Assembly (NCBI GenBank): GCA_013995675.1 | Contig: VWRR01000009.1 | Span: 372,001-436,000, forward strand | Length of the DNA: 64,000 bases | Origin: Cyanidiococcus yangmingshanensis | Lineage: Eukaryota > Rhodophyta > Bangiophyceae > Cyanidiales > Cyanidiaceae | Direction of reading: 5' to 3' | Shown: piece after piece, positions 43,248 to 52,396 of the stretch | Position numbering within the stretch: position 1 is the stretch's first letter | Layout: each line of letters begins with the position of its first letter | Made by a program: the position numbers and the translations under genes | Notes under the pieces: generated by a model | Database searches by the model: none | The model's input: only the letters and a program-made list of their open reading frames with translations | What the model was told of the DNA's origin: nothing

Positions 43248-44361
43248 ATGGAGCAGCTTTGTCGCGGCCGGAACACGTAACTTGTCGCGATCATTTCTTC
43301 GACGCTCGCGATAGAGCGTGCTGCACGGCCTCGGACTTTCCCTGCCGCTCCGGTGCATAACGAGAGACAGCACGAGTCCCAATGCTCCTTCGCACGCACA
43401 CTTGCATACACAACTCGCTGAGCTGGTAGCGGTGCAGCAGCAACGCATTTCATGCATCCGAGGCACTCAAGAGTGCTTTCGAAGAGCCTGATCCCCCAAT
43501 CAGCTGTCCTCTTTGATCATGGTTTCCCCCAGAATGCGGAGAATCAGCCTGAGGACGACAACATGTGAGGCGGCGGAACACGTCTGATCATAGTCGCCCG
43601 TTCTGGCTAGAACAGACCGACTCGAAGGGCAGCGCGCGTGCCTTTCAGTGACCAGCGTCGCGGTGAAGTAAGCTCTCCGCCTTTTCCGCTTTTTCAGATG
43701 AAAGGATGCAATGGTACGCGACAATTGGGCCACTCACTCGCCGGGAGTTTCAGCACGCATGCTTTGCACCGAGACCTGCGGCATGAACTCGCGGTTTGGA
43801 ACGCGATCGGCACGAAACTGGAGCCACCTCATGGTAGTGTTCCCTTCTGGGCTCTGTTCGTTCAACCGCCTCGGTTGCAGGTTGAGTTCTTGAGTTGCTT
43901 GACTCGAGACTTTGGTCGACGTAAACGACTAGAGCAGTTCGCTTGTGGAAAACGAGGCCTTCATCTGCTTCAGGGCCTGTTGTTGGGTTCAGAACGTGTC
44001 TCGCTGGGCATCAACCATCGTGGCCTCGTCGCGAAATGCCAAACTACTCTAACACGACAACTGCTCCTAAATGAGTACATATACCGAGTAGGCCTTTGCT
44101 AATGATGACGCCGTTAAGGTCCTCTGTGCGAGCTCAAAGCGCCAACGTTTTCTCTTTCACAACGAGTAGACTGCGCCCCAATCATCCGTTAGCCGAGTCG
44201 TTCGTCACCGGTGGGCGCGTTTCGAGTCTGCCTCTCTGTTGCAGTGACGCCTAGGTCGACGTCCGTTTCCGAGAGCGTCTGGACAACGGCTCTCCGAACA
44301 TTGGAACGGAAACTCAGACTCAGCGGACCTTGAAGCGGCAGCAGTGAGGAGTCGACGCAAG
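43248..44361. other. Intergenic region, no convincing gene
   Basis: About 1.1 kb between co-oriented CUL4 and uL23m. A 150-codon + frame at about 43638-44102 starts with GTG and has no recognisable domain. Confidence 0.4.
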
Positions 44362-44700
44362 ATGCCGCCTCGCTTCTACTTTCCAAACCTGAACCTTCGC
44401 CTTCGCTTCGAGCCTGCCTTGCGCTCTGAGCTCCGAGAACTGCCTCGCTCAGTCGCAGAAACGTTCCGCACCCGTTTTGTGAAACTGAGAACAATCCCGA
44501 GTATGACACGGATAGAGATCAAACAGATTCTGGAGAAACTTTATGGAGTACAGGTGGAACGAGTGAACACGCTTAATGTTTATGGGAAAAAACGACGCTA
44601 CTTGGGACGGTACGAGAAACGAGATCACGACTATAAAACAGCATATGTCAAGCTGGCAGAGGAGGTAGAGTTGCCACGAGACCCGCGACCTCCTTCTTGA
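44362..44700 (+). CDS. MRPL23: Mitochondrial ribosomal protein uL23m
   Basis: 112 residues from the ATG at 44362. It opens M-P-P-R-F-Y-F-P-N-L-N, the Y-F-P-N signature of mitochondrial L23 proteins, then I-P-S-M-T-R-I-E-I-K-Q-I-L-E-K-L-Y-G-V, V-N-T-L-N-V-Y-G-K-K-R-R and Y-K-T-A-Y-V-K-L, the core of the uL23 fold at the peptide exit tunnel of the large subunit. The short length and lack of the long plastid/bacterial loop support a mitochondrial role; in red algae plastid L23 is organelle-encoded. No separate presequence is visible, so import may use the basic N-terminal region itself. Confidence 0.85.
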   Translation: MPPRFYFPNLNLRLRFEPALRSELRELPRSVAETFRTRFVKLRTIPSMTRIEIKQILEKLYGVQVERVNTLNVYGKKRRYLGRYEKRDHDYKTAYVKLAEEVELPRDPRPPS

Positions 44701-45471
44701 TTATCGCGCTCAGTCGAGTTTGTGAAAGCAAAGGTTCACCCGACGGATCAAGGGTTGTTCGGCGGGAACGCGACCGAGCCTGTACGCTGATGAGCGCACA
44801 TCGACGGTCGACAAGGCCAGACAGGAGACCATATAGAGCGGATCACAAAGGCACCGGTTGTGCAGCGGCATGGCTGTGACTGTTCGAGAATCGCCACACG
44901 AGACAGCTGCATGTCCTACTCCGTTCTTTCGATAAGCAGATACTGTTTATCACTGGCCATGTCGGACTGGGCTCATCGAGGATGAACCCGCGATGAGTGT
45001 TGACCGCACCGGAGCCGAGAATATCACGGTAAAATAGATCTGGGAGATTCTCATGTCTCTGCTCTGATGATCTTCACGGGTGCATGAACAATTGGTAGGA
45101 TATACGCGTCGTAGCGATTGCAGCGCTGACATATTTGGTTTTACGACTCGGTACCAAAGCGCCTCCGTAGGATGAACGTTTCGCTGTTCGAGTTGCCTCG
45201 TCGAGAAGACGACCTTTCGAGCGCGTCGTCTGTTCCTATTCAGTCACACCGGCTGCACTCAACAGGGATTCGTTGGTTTCTCACGGGGCAGGACACTGGC
45301 ATGGTGGTGACTGTGCTTGTGTTTCTGCCCAGGCGAGATATCTTCTTAGACTGCCAGGCGATGATAGCGGCCCAAACAGTACCGCAGCCGCCGCCCCTAT
45401 GCTGTACACCGGCAGTCGATATCGCGGACCACATATGACAGACACCAAACTCTAGCGACCTAGCACATGAT
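44701..45471. other. Convergent intergenic spacer
   Basis: About 770 bp between the 3' ends of uL23m and the disulfide isomerase. An 88-codon + frame at 45172-45438 has an ATG but overlaps an antisense frame and shows no motif. Confidence 0.4.
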
Positions 45472-46770
45472 TTACAATTCGTCTTTCTCTTTGTCTTCCC
45501 TGTGTTTCAGCAGTTCGCTGAGCGGACGATAGAGGAGGTCGCCCCCTAACGCTCGATCGACAAACACGCTGATCTGCTCCTGCAAGGGCGTCGTGGACGT
45601 TGCGACCATCTCGAGCACGGCAACGCGCTGCTTACGAGTGCGAATGAGGAATGCCAAGGCATTGGGGGGAAGCCTCAAGTGCTGACGCAAGACACGCTCC
45701 TGGATCTCTACAAAATGGACACCAGTCATGCAGATACTTCTCGGATAAGGCCTCTACCAGCGATGACGAGTTCCTTTGGGTCAGCACAACGCAGAAACGA
45801 GCCTTGGAGTTTTCAGCACATTCCGGGCCCAGGAAATCGCCCCAGCTAGAGCCATGCTGCGGTGTGGTCGCCCTCGCCTCGGATGGTTGACGTTTCCGGG
45901 TCTCGCTCGTCTTCGATGCTGCACTGGATCGACTAGTCATAGATGGGATTTCTTTGGTAAGCACTTGTTTCACAAAAGCATCTAGTGCATGTGCGCCCAT
46001 TCGCTCCCGTTCGCTGAGGATGAGTGCCATACTCGGATCTTGTTCGGCACCTGCTGGGACGCCCAGAAGCGTAGGCGTGCGTGGTTGTGCACCGAATCGC
46101 TGGAAAAACGCTTTCACTGAAGAATCATCCTCTGCAGCGACGCGCAAGACACCAAACACTGCTCGGTCTACAGTAGCGTTCTGAAAGTGCTCGATAAATT
46201 CGGCTCTTGCCTTGGCTGGTAGTTACGAGGAGGATGTGGGCCTTGGTTGGTTCTTCGCCGAGAAAGGCGTCGACGCCACTGAGCTCGACAGTGTGTACGT
46301 AACCAATGAGCGAGCGACGGGCGAAGCCCACAATATCTTTCAAACGACGCCCTCCTTTGTAGTCTGTCGGCATCTGGCGATTTTTCGTGCCTTTTCGTCC
46401 AGAGAAGAGCTTGATCGTGGGGAACGCTTGAACGCCGTACTCCTGTGCCAGCGCTCGGTGCTGATCACCGTCGACTGCGCCGACGCGCACTAGACCTTCC
46501 AGCCGCCTAGCTGCTTTCTCCCAAACAGGTGCGAAATTGCGGCAAGTGACCACACCAGGGAGCGTAGAACTCCACCAACCAAGTCTCTGACGAGTCCAGC
46601 ACCAGCCGATGAAAGTTGTCGGTGTCGAGCTGGACGACGGGCGAGTTCGCCGAGTACAGGGCCCATATCTCTAGAACACCGCCCAAAGAGAGGAATATCA
46701 ATCCTAAAGTGATCCAGAAAGCAAATCCTCGTCGTTGAAACCAGTGATCTCGACACAGAACGAGACTCAT
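45472..46770 (-). CDS. ER protein disulfide isomerase with KDEL, three frame breaks
   Basis: The ATG at 46770 starts a protein with a membrane or signal-anchor helix (F-W-I-T-L-G-L-I-F-L-S-L-G-G-V-L) and a thioredoxin domain: W-L-V-E-F-Y-A-P-W-C-G-H. Exactly at the active site one extra T (about 46540) breaks the frame; the next frame continues C-R-N-F-A-P-V-W, giving W-C-G-H-C, then Y-G-V-Q-A-F-P-T-I with the conserved cis-proline. Two further one-base gains, near 46210 and 45727, are needed to reach the end, which reads D-K-E-K-D-E-L and stop: an ER-retention signal, strong proof that the frames belong together. P5/PDIA6-like in its a-domain, but the rest is divergent and only one C-x-x-C active site was seen (a later W-C-P-F-C reading exists only in the abandoned frame). 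It should form and reshuffle disulfides in the ER lumen. Confidence 0.8.
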
Positions 46771-47847
46771 TGAACACTGATCGGAACAGTACGCGGAGAC
46801 CGCTCGGAGGCAGCTACCTGTCAGCACCGAGCGGATTCGCGGCGATGGCAGTTCTGAACTCGGGCACGGATGCTGTACTCAGCGTTGGCCGGTTTTGCGT
46901 GGCTTTCTCGTTCCCGTCAAAGAAGTGGCTCAGGATGATCAATCGAAAACGTTCATCAAGTCTCGATGAGTGTATCGAATGGATTGGACTGCGATGCTGT
47001 TGCCTATGGGAGGGCCGGTGCAACCTGCGCGGAACGGGCAGGCGGAGCCAGCCAGGAACGCGTTTGATTTGCATTTTTCCAGGTTCGCTTGCGCTCCGAT
47101 GCGTGACGACGATAAGGACAACGACGCAAAACAAGCATGCAGCTTTTGAGCAAACCCAACTTTTGTGGAGATGTCGTTCCAGATGCGCTAGATCCCAGGA
47201 AGGCTCGTTTCGGGAGCGTCACTCCCAGAACGTTGTTCCGGTTCCTTGCACGGGATAGGTCTGGCTAGTGCGCTGCTGAAATGCTCGGCATTGATCGCCA
47301 GCTGTATATCCACCAGGGACGATACCGGAGTCCTTGACGGCGTTTTCTTACATAGTTGGCCGCGCGCAATCGAATGCATGCACTGGACGTTGCGATCTAG
47401 GTTGTCATAGGCAAGCCACATATCACGTACTCGACCAGTGATCGGTCTATCCGGAAGCGACGTCGTCCCTCAAGGCGAATGCCAGGTTGATGCCGTCGAC
47501 TGCATCCATGCGAGGAAATCAATCATTTGGGATCTAGTCCATTATCGTGGTTGTTCAAAGGGCTCAATCTCCAGGAGAACGAGAGCCCTGTATATTTGTT
47601 GCCAAAGTCGCGATCGTGATCCAACACGACAACCAGTCGCAGGGACCCATGGAATCGTGAAAGCACCCGCATATGCTTTGTCCGCACCGGCGCCATGGCG
47701 TCTCGCGGTGTGACAGCTCGAAGACCAAAATGTGACATCGTCGTGGTTCCCCCATCCGAGCGACGGTTCGGTGGCGCGTTCATATACGCCTTTACCGTTC
47801 AAGTGACTGCACTGGTGTCGAGGACCGTATACTTTTAAGCGGGCTCG
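46771..47847. other. Divergent promoter region, no convincing gene
   Basis: About 1.1 kb between divergently transcribed disulfide isomerase and the split-barrel protein. Overlapping short frames on both strands lack motifs. Confidence 0.4.
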
Positions 47848-49149
47848 ATGGGACCTCATCACTTCTTGGCATTTCAAGTGCAAAGTGCCTTGGTGTGGCG
47901 CCTACAGCGACCTGCGGGCGGCGGTATTCAGCTGTACGTGAGCCGTTCTCGCGCACCGGGTTACAGCGTCCCGTCAACCGGTTGGAGGACCGCCTCTGGG
48001 AAAGCGTTTTCGTTTGCTTGCTGGTGGAGACAGCGCGTTTGTGGGCGCGCCAGAACGCTGGTCGGCTGTAACGCTGCCGAAGAGGTACACACGCGGCAAG
48101 TTGAGCGCGCGTGGCACGAGAAACAGCACCAGCTCTCAACGGGTGAGCGAGCGCGGACTGTTCTCCACGTCTGCTCGACGGGGACGCTCTGTACGGCCTC
48201 TTTTAAGCATGGCGGGCATCCGTTTGGCTCCCATGTCGATTTCATTTTAGATGAGCTGGGTCGTCCGATTTTCTTGCTCGCGCGGAACGCTGCGCACTCC
48301 ATCAATCTGCGGCACGACCCGCGTTGTTCTCTATTCTCGCAGCCTCGAGAGAGTAGCGGACAGGGCGGGCAGCGCGCCACCCTCGTGGGTGATCTCTACG
48401 AGCTTGATGAGAGAGAGGTGGAAGAGTATGCGTATCGGTATATGGAGCGCTTTCCCCATGCGGAGCAGGCACTCAGTTATCCAGAGTTCAAGTTCTATCG
48501 CATGGAGGTGCGTGACGTCTACTATGTGGGTGGGTTTGGAGTCACGGCCACCTGGGTCGATGTCGACGAGTACAGCAACGCAAAACCGGATCCGCTCGCT
48601 TTAGATGCACCTGCAATCATTGAGCGTCTCAATCGGGAACACAAGGACGAGCTGCTGCGTTTCTGCCGGATCTTTCTGGAGGTCGAGCCCCAGGACTGCA
48701 CGATTGCGAGTCTGGATCGACTCGGCTTCGACCTGCGAGTTCGATTATGCCCATGCGAGGAGGATATAGAGCCAGTGCCGTCGAGACAATCGGCGCAAAC
48801 CAATGGCTATGCCGAGGGCCGTGCCGCGAACGGACAGGCTCCCTCATCGAATTCGGCCACGGTTGAGGCCATCCCCGATCCGGACTGCAATGAATATCGG
48901 GAGTATCGGGTGGCTTTTCGAGAACCGGTTCGAAATACGTTTGATGTTCGGAGTGAGCTGGTGAAGACCATGCAGGAAGCATGGGAAATCGAGAATGGAT
49001 TAGGCGATTTCTGGATCAACCCCTTCGGCAAACGCCCAACAGTGCTCTACTACGATCAGGAGTCTCGGAGGGTTCGTTCTATCCAACAGGAGCGGGAGGA
49101 GGCGGAAATCGTGCGTCAGAGAGAGCAGAAGGCGCGGTCCGATTTATAA
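47848..49149 (+). CDS. Plastid FMN split-barrel protein with DUF2470 (HugZ/GluTR-binding type)
   Basis: 433 residues from the ATG at 47848. The first about 95 are Arg/Ser/Trp-rich, transit-peptide-like. The split-barrel domain follows (about 100-240): T-L-C-T-A-S, then G-S-H-V-D-F-I-L-D-E-L-G-R-P-I-F-L-L-A-R and N-L-R-H-D-P-R-C-S-L-F, as in pyridoxamine-phosphate-oxidase-like HugZ proteins. Then D-V-Y-Y-V-G-G-F-G-V and a DUF2470 domain (I-I-E-R-L-N-R-E-H-K-D-E-L-L-R-F, then L-D-R-L-G-F-D-L-R-V). Plastid proteins with this pair include the glutamyl-tRNA reductase-binding protein and PGR7; bacterial HugZ degrades heme. A tetrapyrrole-linked role is therefore inferred, not proven. The C-terminal about 100 residues include a helical Glu/Arg tail. 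Intact frame. Confidence 0.8.
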   Translation: MGPHHFLAFQVQSALVWRLQRPAGGGIQLYVSRSRAPGYSVPSTGWRTASGKAFSFACWWRQRVCGRARTLVGCNAAEEVHTRQVERAWHEKQHQLSTGERARTVLHVCSTGTLCTASFKHGGHPFGSHVDFILDELGRPIFLLARNAAHSINLRHDPRCSLFSQPRESSGQGGQRATLVGDLYELDEREVEEYAYRYMERFPHAEQALSYPEFKFYRMEVRDVYYVGGFGVTATWVDVDEYSNAKPDPLALDAPAIIERLNREHKDELLRFCRIFLEVEPQDCTIASLDRLGFDLRVRLCPCEEDIEPVPSRQSAQTNGYAEGRAANGQAPSSNSATVEAIPDPDCNEYREYRVAFREPVRNTFDVRSELVKTMQEAWEIENGLGDFWINPFGKRPTVLYYDQESRRVRSIQQEREEAEIVRQREQKARSDL

Positions 49150-49490
49150 CTTCGTTCCCTAAACAGCCCAGACACGCTGGGGCCCAGCTCCATCGATATT
49201 CATGCGTCGCAGCACCGGCAGCAGCGTTGGCGTAGCTTCACCTGGTGCTGCGTCCAGTCCTCGATACGGGCAGAGGCGCAGTCCCAGTCTGCCGCCACCA
49301 GGACGATGCTCGCTTTCCAGAATGCCCAACCGTGCGAGCAGTCGCTAACAAAAGTGCCAAACAGAAACAACCTGGCGCCCTCATGGAATACGTTGACTCA
49401 CTCGGTTTCGTTCAAATGCCAGATCAACTCACTCGCCCCCATGAAGCGCTGTTTCGTGTCCTATTGCGCCTGCCTAGCCAAGCGTTTCGT
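49150..49490. other. Convergent spacer
   Basis: 340 bases between the split-barrel gene and the peroxiredoxin stop inferred at 49491. Nothing recognised. Confidence 0.4.
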
Positions 49491-50217
49491 TCATTTCATG
49501 GCTTTCAGCTGGGACAGGGCAGTTTCGGCTGCGCTCTTCTCCTGTAAACGCACCTCCCTGCTCCACATTCAATGCCTTGACGACTCCGTCCTCGACGATC
49601 ATGGAGAAGCGCACCGCGCGAACTCCACCAAACTTGCCCGTATCCCAGGTGAGACCCATCTGCTGAAGAAGCGACGCATCGCCATCGCTGAGCGGCATCA
49701 CTTTACCCTCTGCGTTTCGCATCTTCATCCACGCATCCATGACGAACGCATCATTCGTCGCCAGACATGCCACTTTTGCACCCAGTTCACGAAACTTATC
49801 CGCCAAATCCACGTATCCTGGCAGGTGGCGCGCGTTGCAGGTACCCGTGAACGCACCAGGAACGCCACAGATCACCACCGTCTGGCCCTTGAAGACCTCG
49901 TCCGTGGAGACCTCCGCCGGCGCCCCGTTCCGCATCACCCCAAGTTTCCCCGAAGGAAACTTGTCACCGACTTTGATCATCATACGCAGATTTGATAATG
50001 GACGCGTGACACCCCGTTGCGCGGTGAACGTCCCTGGCAGAAAAGCACGTCCAATACTGAAGCGACCGGCGTACTGTGAAAGGCCTTGGCGAGCGTGACC
50101 CAGAAAATCGCGTGAAACACCGCTTTTGATTGAAGAAAACTGATGGGCAAAACAATTAGATTGATAAAAAACTGGTCCAGCACGCAAACCGAGAGGAATA
50201 GAAACAAAGGCGTTCAT
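49491..50217 (-). CDS. Type II (Prx5-like) peroxiredoxin, frame break near the C-terminus
   Basis: The ATG at 50217 begins a targeting peptide of about 75 residues; the mature domain starts near M-I-K-V-G-D-K-F-P. The peroxidatic cysteine lies in P-G-A-F-T-G-T-C (PxxxTxxC), followed by H-L-P-G-Y, as in PrxII/Prx5; then N-D-A-F-V-M-D-A-W and G-V-R-A-V-R-F-S-M. It reduces H2O2 and organic peroxides using thioredoxin or glutaredoxin. After G-G-A-F-T-G-E-E the frame is off by one extra base (about 49545). The alternative frame gives A-A-E-T-A-L-S-Q-L-K-A-M-K and stops at 49491, a normal PrxII ending, so this end was chosen instead of the Arg/Pro tail that would run to 49474. Plastid or mitochondrial location cannot be decided. 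Divergent to NIP7. Confidence 0.85.
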
Positions 50218-50839
50218 CACCAGCGTCGTATCCACAAGTCACTCGAGAGAAGCATGGAAGGGGATTGCCGGCGCAGGGCGCCAGCGCCAGTGCGCATGCG
50301 CGAGCGAGCGATGCGAGATGCGTGCGACGCCCCTCTGCCTACGGACGCTCCTGCACGCAGACCGTCCAGATCGGGTTGGATCGGATCTGGTTGGTGCGCA
50401 CGAGGATCAGACCATGGATCAAGATCCTGATTTCACGCTTTTGAATTTTCCTTGATGGAATTTCCCAAGATTTGTTTGTTCATTCACGTACCTTGCAGAA
50501 CTTTTGATTCCAAAACACGCCAGACAGAGCATTCAGGAATCCTTCCTGTTCATAGACGCCTCCATCAAGGTTTGATCAAGTCGGTTTCAGTGACACGCCA
50601 ACGCAGGCGTGCAGGCCATGGATCAATCCAATGCGTGCGCGTGTTGTCGCGGATCGACCCTCGAAGGCCGGATCCCCGCCATCGCGTTTGGTCGCCGCCG
50701 CCGCCTCCAAGCGCCGTCGGGCGTGTGTGGCCGTCGAGCAGAGCGCAGCCGCTGGGAGCGTTGTACCCATAACGACTGCTCGGAGTATCGTTACGCTCTT
50801 CTGCATGGGAGGCTCGTAGTTGCCCTGAGCACTGAATCG
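50218..50839. promoter_or_regulatory. Divergent promoter of peroxiredoxin and NIP7
   Basis: 622 bp between two ATGs pointing apart. It contains CATGCGCGAGCG and ATGCGTGCG words at 50292-50330 similar to those in other divergent promoters here, and several GGATC repeats near 50370-50425. The NIP7 frame is open from 50609, but the ATG at 50840 matches the family start. Confidence 0.4.
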
Positions 50840-51394
50840 ATGCGTCCCCTTACGGAGGATCAAACTCGGCTTGTGTTTGAGAAACTCGCTGGATATCTTG
50901 GAAATAATATCAAGCTGCTCGTGGATCGGCCCGATGACGAGTACTGTTTTCGGCTGAATAAGAGTCGGGTGTTCTACGGGCCGGTGCGGTTGGTGCGTCA
51001 GGCGACCCGGGTGAGCAAGGATGCGTTGGTGTGCTTTGGTGTCTGTGTGGGCAAGTTTACGCACTCTGGCAAGTTCCGGGTTGAGATTACTTTTTTGGAC
51101 TACCTGGGCAACTATGCGCTCGCGAAAGTCTGGTTGAAGAAGAGTTCGGAGATGAGTTTCCTTTATGGGAATCACGTGGTGAAGGGGGGTGTTGCGCGTC
51201 TCACCGAGGGTGTTGCGCAGCGCCAAGCAGTGGTTGTTTACAACGAGGATGATATTCCGATGGGGTTCGGCGTTATGGCGCGATCAGCAGTAGAGTGCGG
51301 TGCGGCCGGCCCGGAGGATTTGGTTGTGCTCAATCAGGCGGACTTGGGGCTGTACCTACGAGAGGAGGCCCATCTATCTGCTGCGGCGCCATAG
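50840..51394 (+). CDS. NIP7: 60S biogenesis factor NIP7
   Basis: The ATG at 50840 gives M-R-P-L-T-E-D-Q-T-R-L-V-F-E-K-L, the family's conserved start, and 184 residues (NIP7 is about 180). The N-terminal domain has Y-C-F-R-L-N-K-S-R-V-F-Y and G-V-C-V-G-K-F-T-H-S-G-K-F-R; the C-terminal PUA domain has V-W-L-K-K, F-L-Y-G-N-H-V-V-K-G-G-V and D-I-P-M-G-F-G-V-M-A. NIP7 binds pre-60S particles and is needed for 27S pre-rRNA processing in the nucleolus. An upstream in-frame region is arginine/alanine-rich and unlike the protein, so it is probably 5' UTR. Intact. Confidence 0.93.
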   Translation: MRPLTEDQTRLVFEKLAGYLGNNIKLLVDRPDDEYCFRLNKSRVFYGPVRLVRQATRVSKDALVCFGVCVGKFTHSGKFRVEITFLDYLGNYALAKVWLKKSSEMSFLYGNHVVKGGVARLTEGVAQRQAVVVYNEDDIPMGFGVMARSAVECGAAGPEDLVVLNQADLGLYLREEAHLSAAAP

Positions 51395-52396
51395 TTCATG
51401 GGGCGGTGTAGCACCTGGACCAAATATCACGGGCGACAGGCATCGCAAGGTGTAACTCCGTGACTGGCATATTCATCTCGTGGCATCACTGCTGCCGAGG
51501 AGGGCCATGGCGCCGGGTGCTCGACGAAAAACGTTTCGGGTAGCAAAGTACAGCACGTACTGACCACGTCTGAACTTGTCATGGACGGGTGAAGCCTCGA
51601 CGAATAGCTGCGCGAATGCTATAGAGTCCGCTGACAAAAGAGAGGCTGGTTTCCGAGACTCGATCGTGATCGCATCGCTGAACACGAATGCTGTTCAGGA
51701 TGGTGGAACCAACTCAAGGGAATAATCTTTCTCAATACCATTCGGATCACCTTGTAAATTTGCACAGTGCATCCAGTGTCGTCAGACTTTCACGAGTGTA
51801 TCAAGTATGCTGAATTTCGTCAAAGATCTAATTCGTTTGGCGATGCACTTGTGTGATGGCCATGGACACGGACAGCTTAAGTGTTCTCGGTCTCTTGGTC
51901 ATGAGACGAACAGCACAACCTGTGTTGACTCGCACCAGCAACGGCACTGATACGGTTTCTTACAGTTTCGCACTCGCCAGCGCGGCCTCTGACTTGACAC
52001 TAGTTATCGAACTTGGAACTCGTGGCGCATGGTGCGACGACCAGCGCCTTGGCCACGGAGAACACTTGTTCTAGCGCCTCGCTTGGGTCGCCTAGCGTAC
52101 CTTCAGGAACGAGGCGTGACGTGAAGTGACGCCCTGCGAGACCCGTGAAGCATACACACAAACACCACTCACTAGTCCTCGACTGCTTCTATCAGACTGC
52201 AAATCACGTTTGTTCTTTTCTCAATCGTGTCGAAACGACATTCATGGTTTCAGAGAAACGAACGAGTCTGTGTGCGCCAACGCGTCCCTGAAACAGCGTC
52301 GCCTCCGAGCGCAAATCTATCGGCGCGCCCGAGCCAGCTGGCGCGAAAACGAAGCGTTCTCCAGCGGCCAGGACGAGCATCGTTCTCCTCTATCCA
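51395..52396. other. Intergenic region, no convincing gene
   Basis: About 1 kb between two + genes. Small frames near 51850-52075 and 52126-52506 have no recognisable motif; the second overlaps the start of the ZGRF1-like gene in another frame. Confidence 0.4.

Noticed and set aside
43638-44102. 154-codon frame between CUL4 and uL23m
   Set aside because: Starts with GTG and has no recognisable domain.
45172-45438. 88-codon ATG frame between uL23m and the disulfide isomerase
   Set aside because: Overlaps an antisense frame in a convergent 3' region; no motif.
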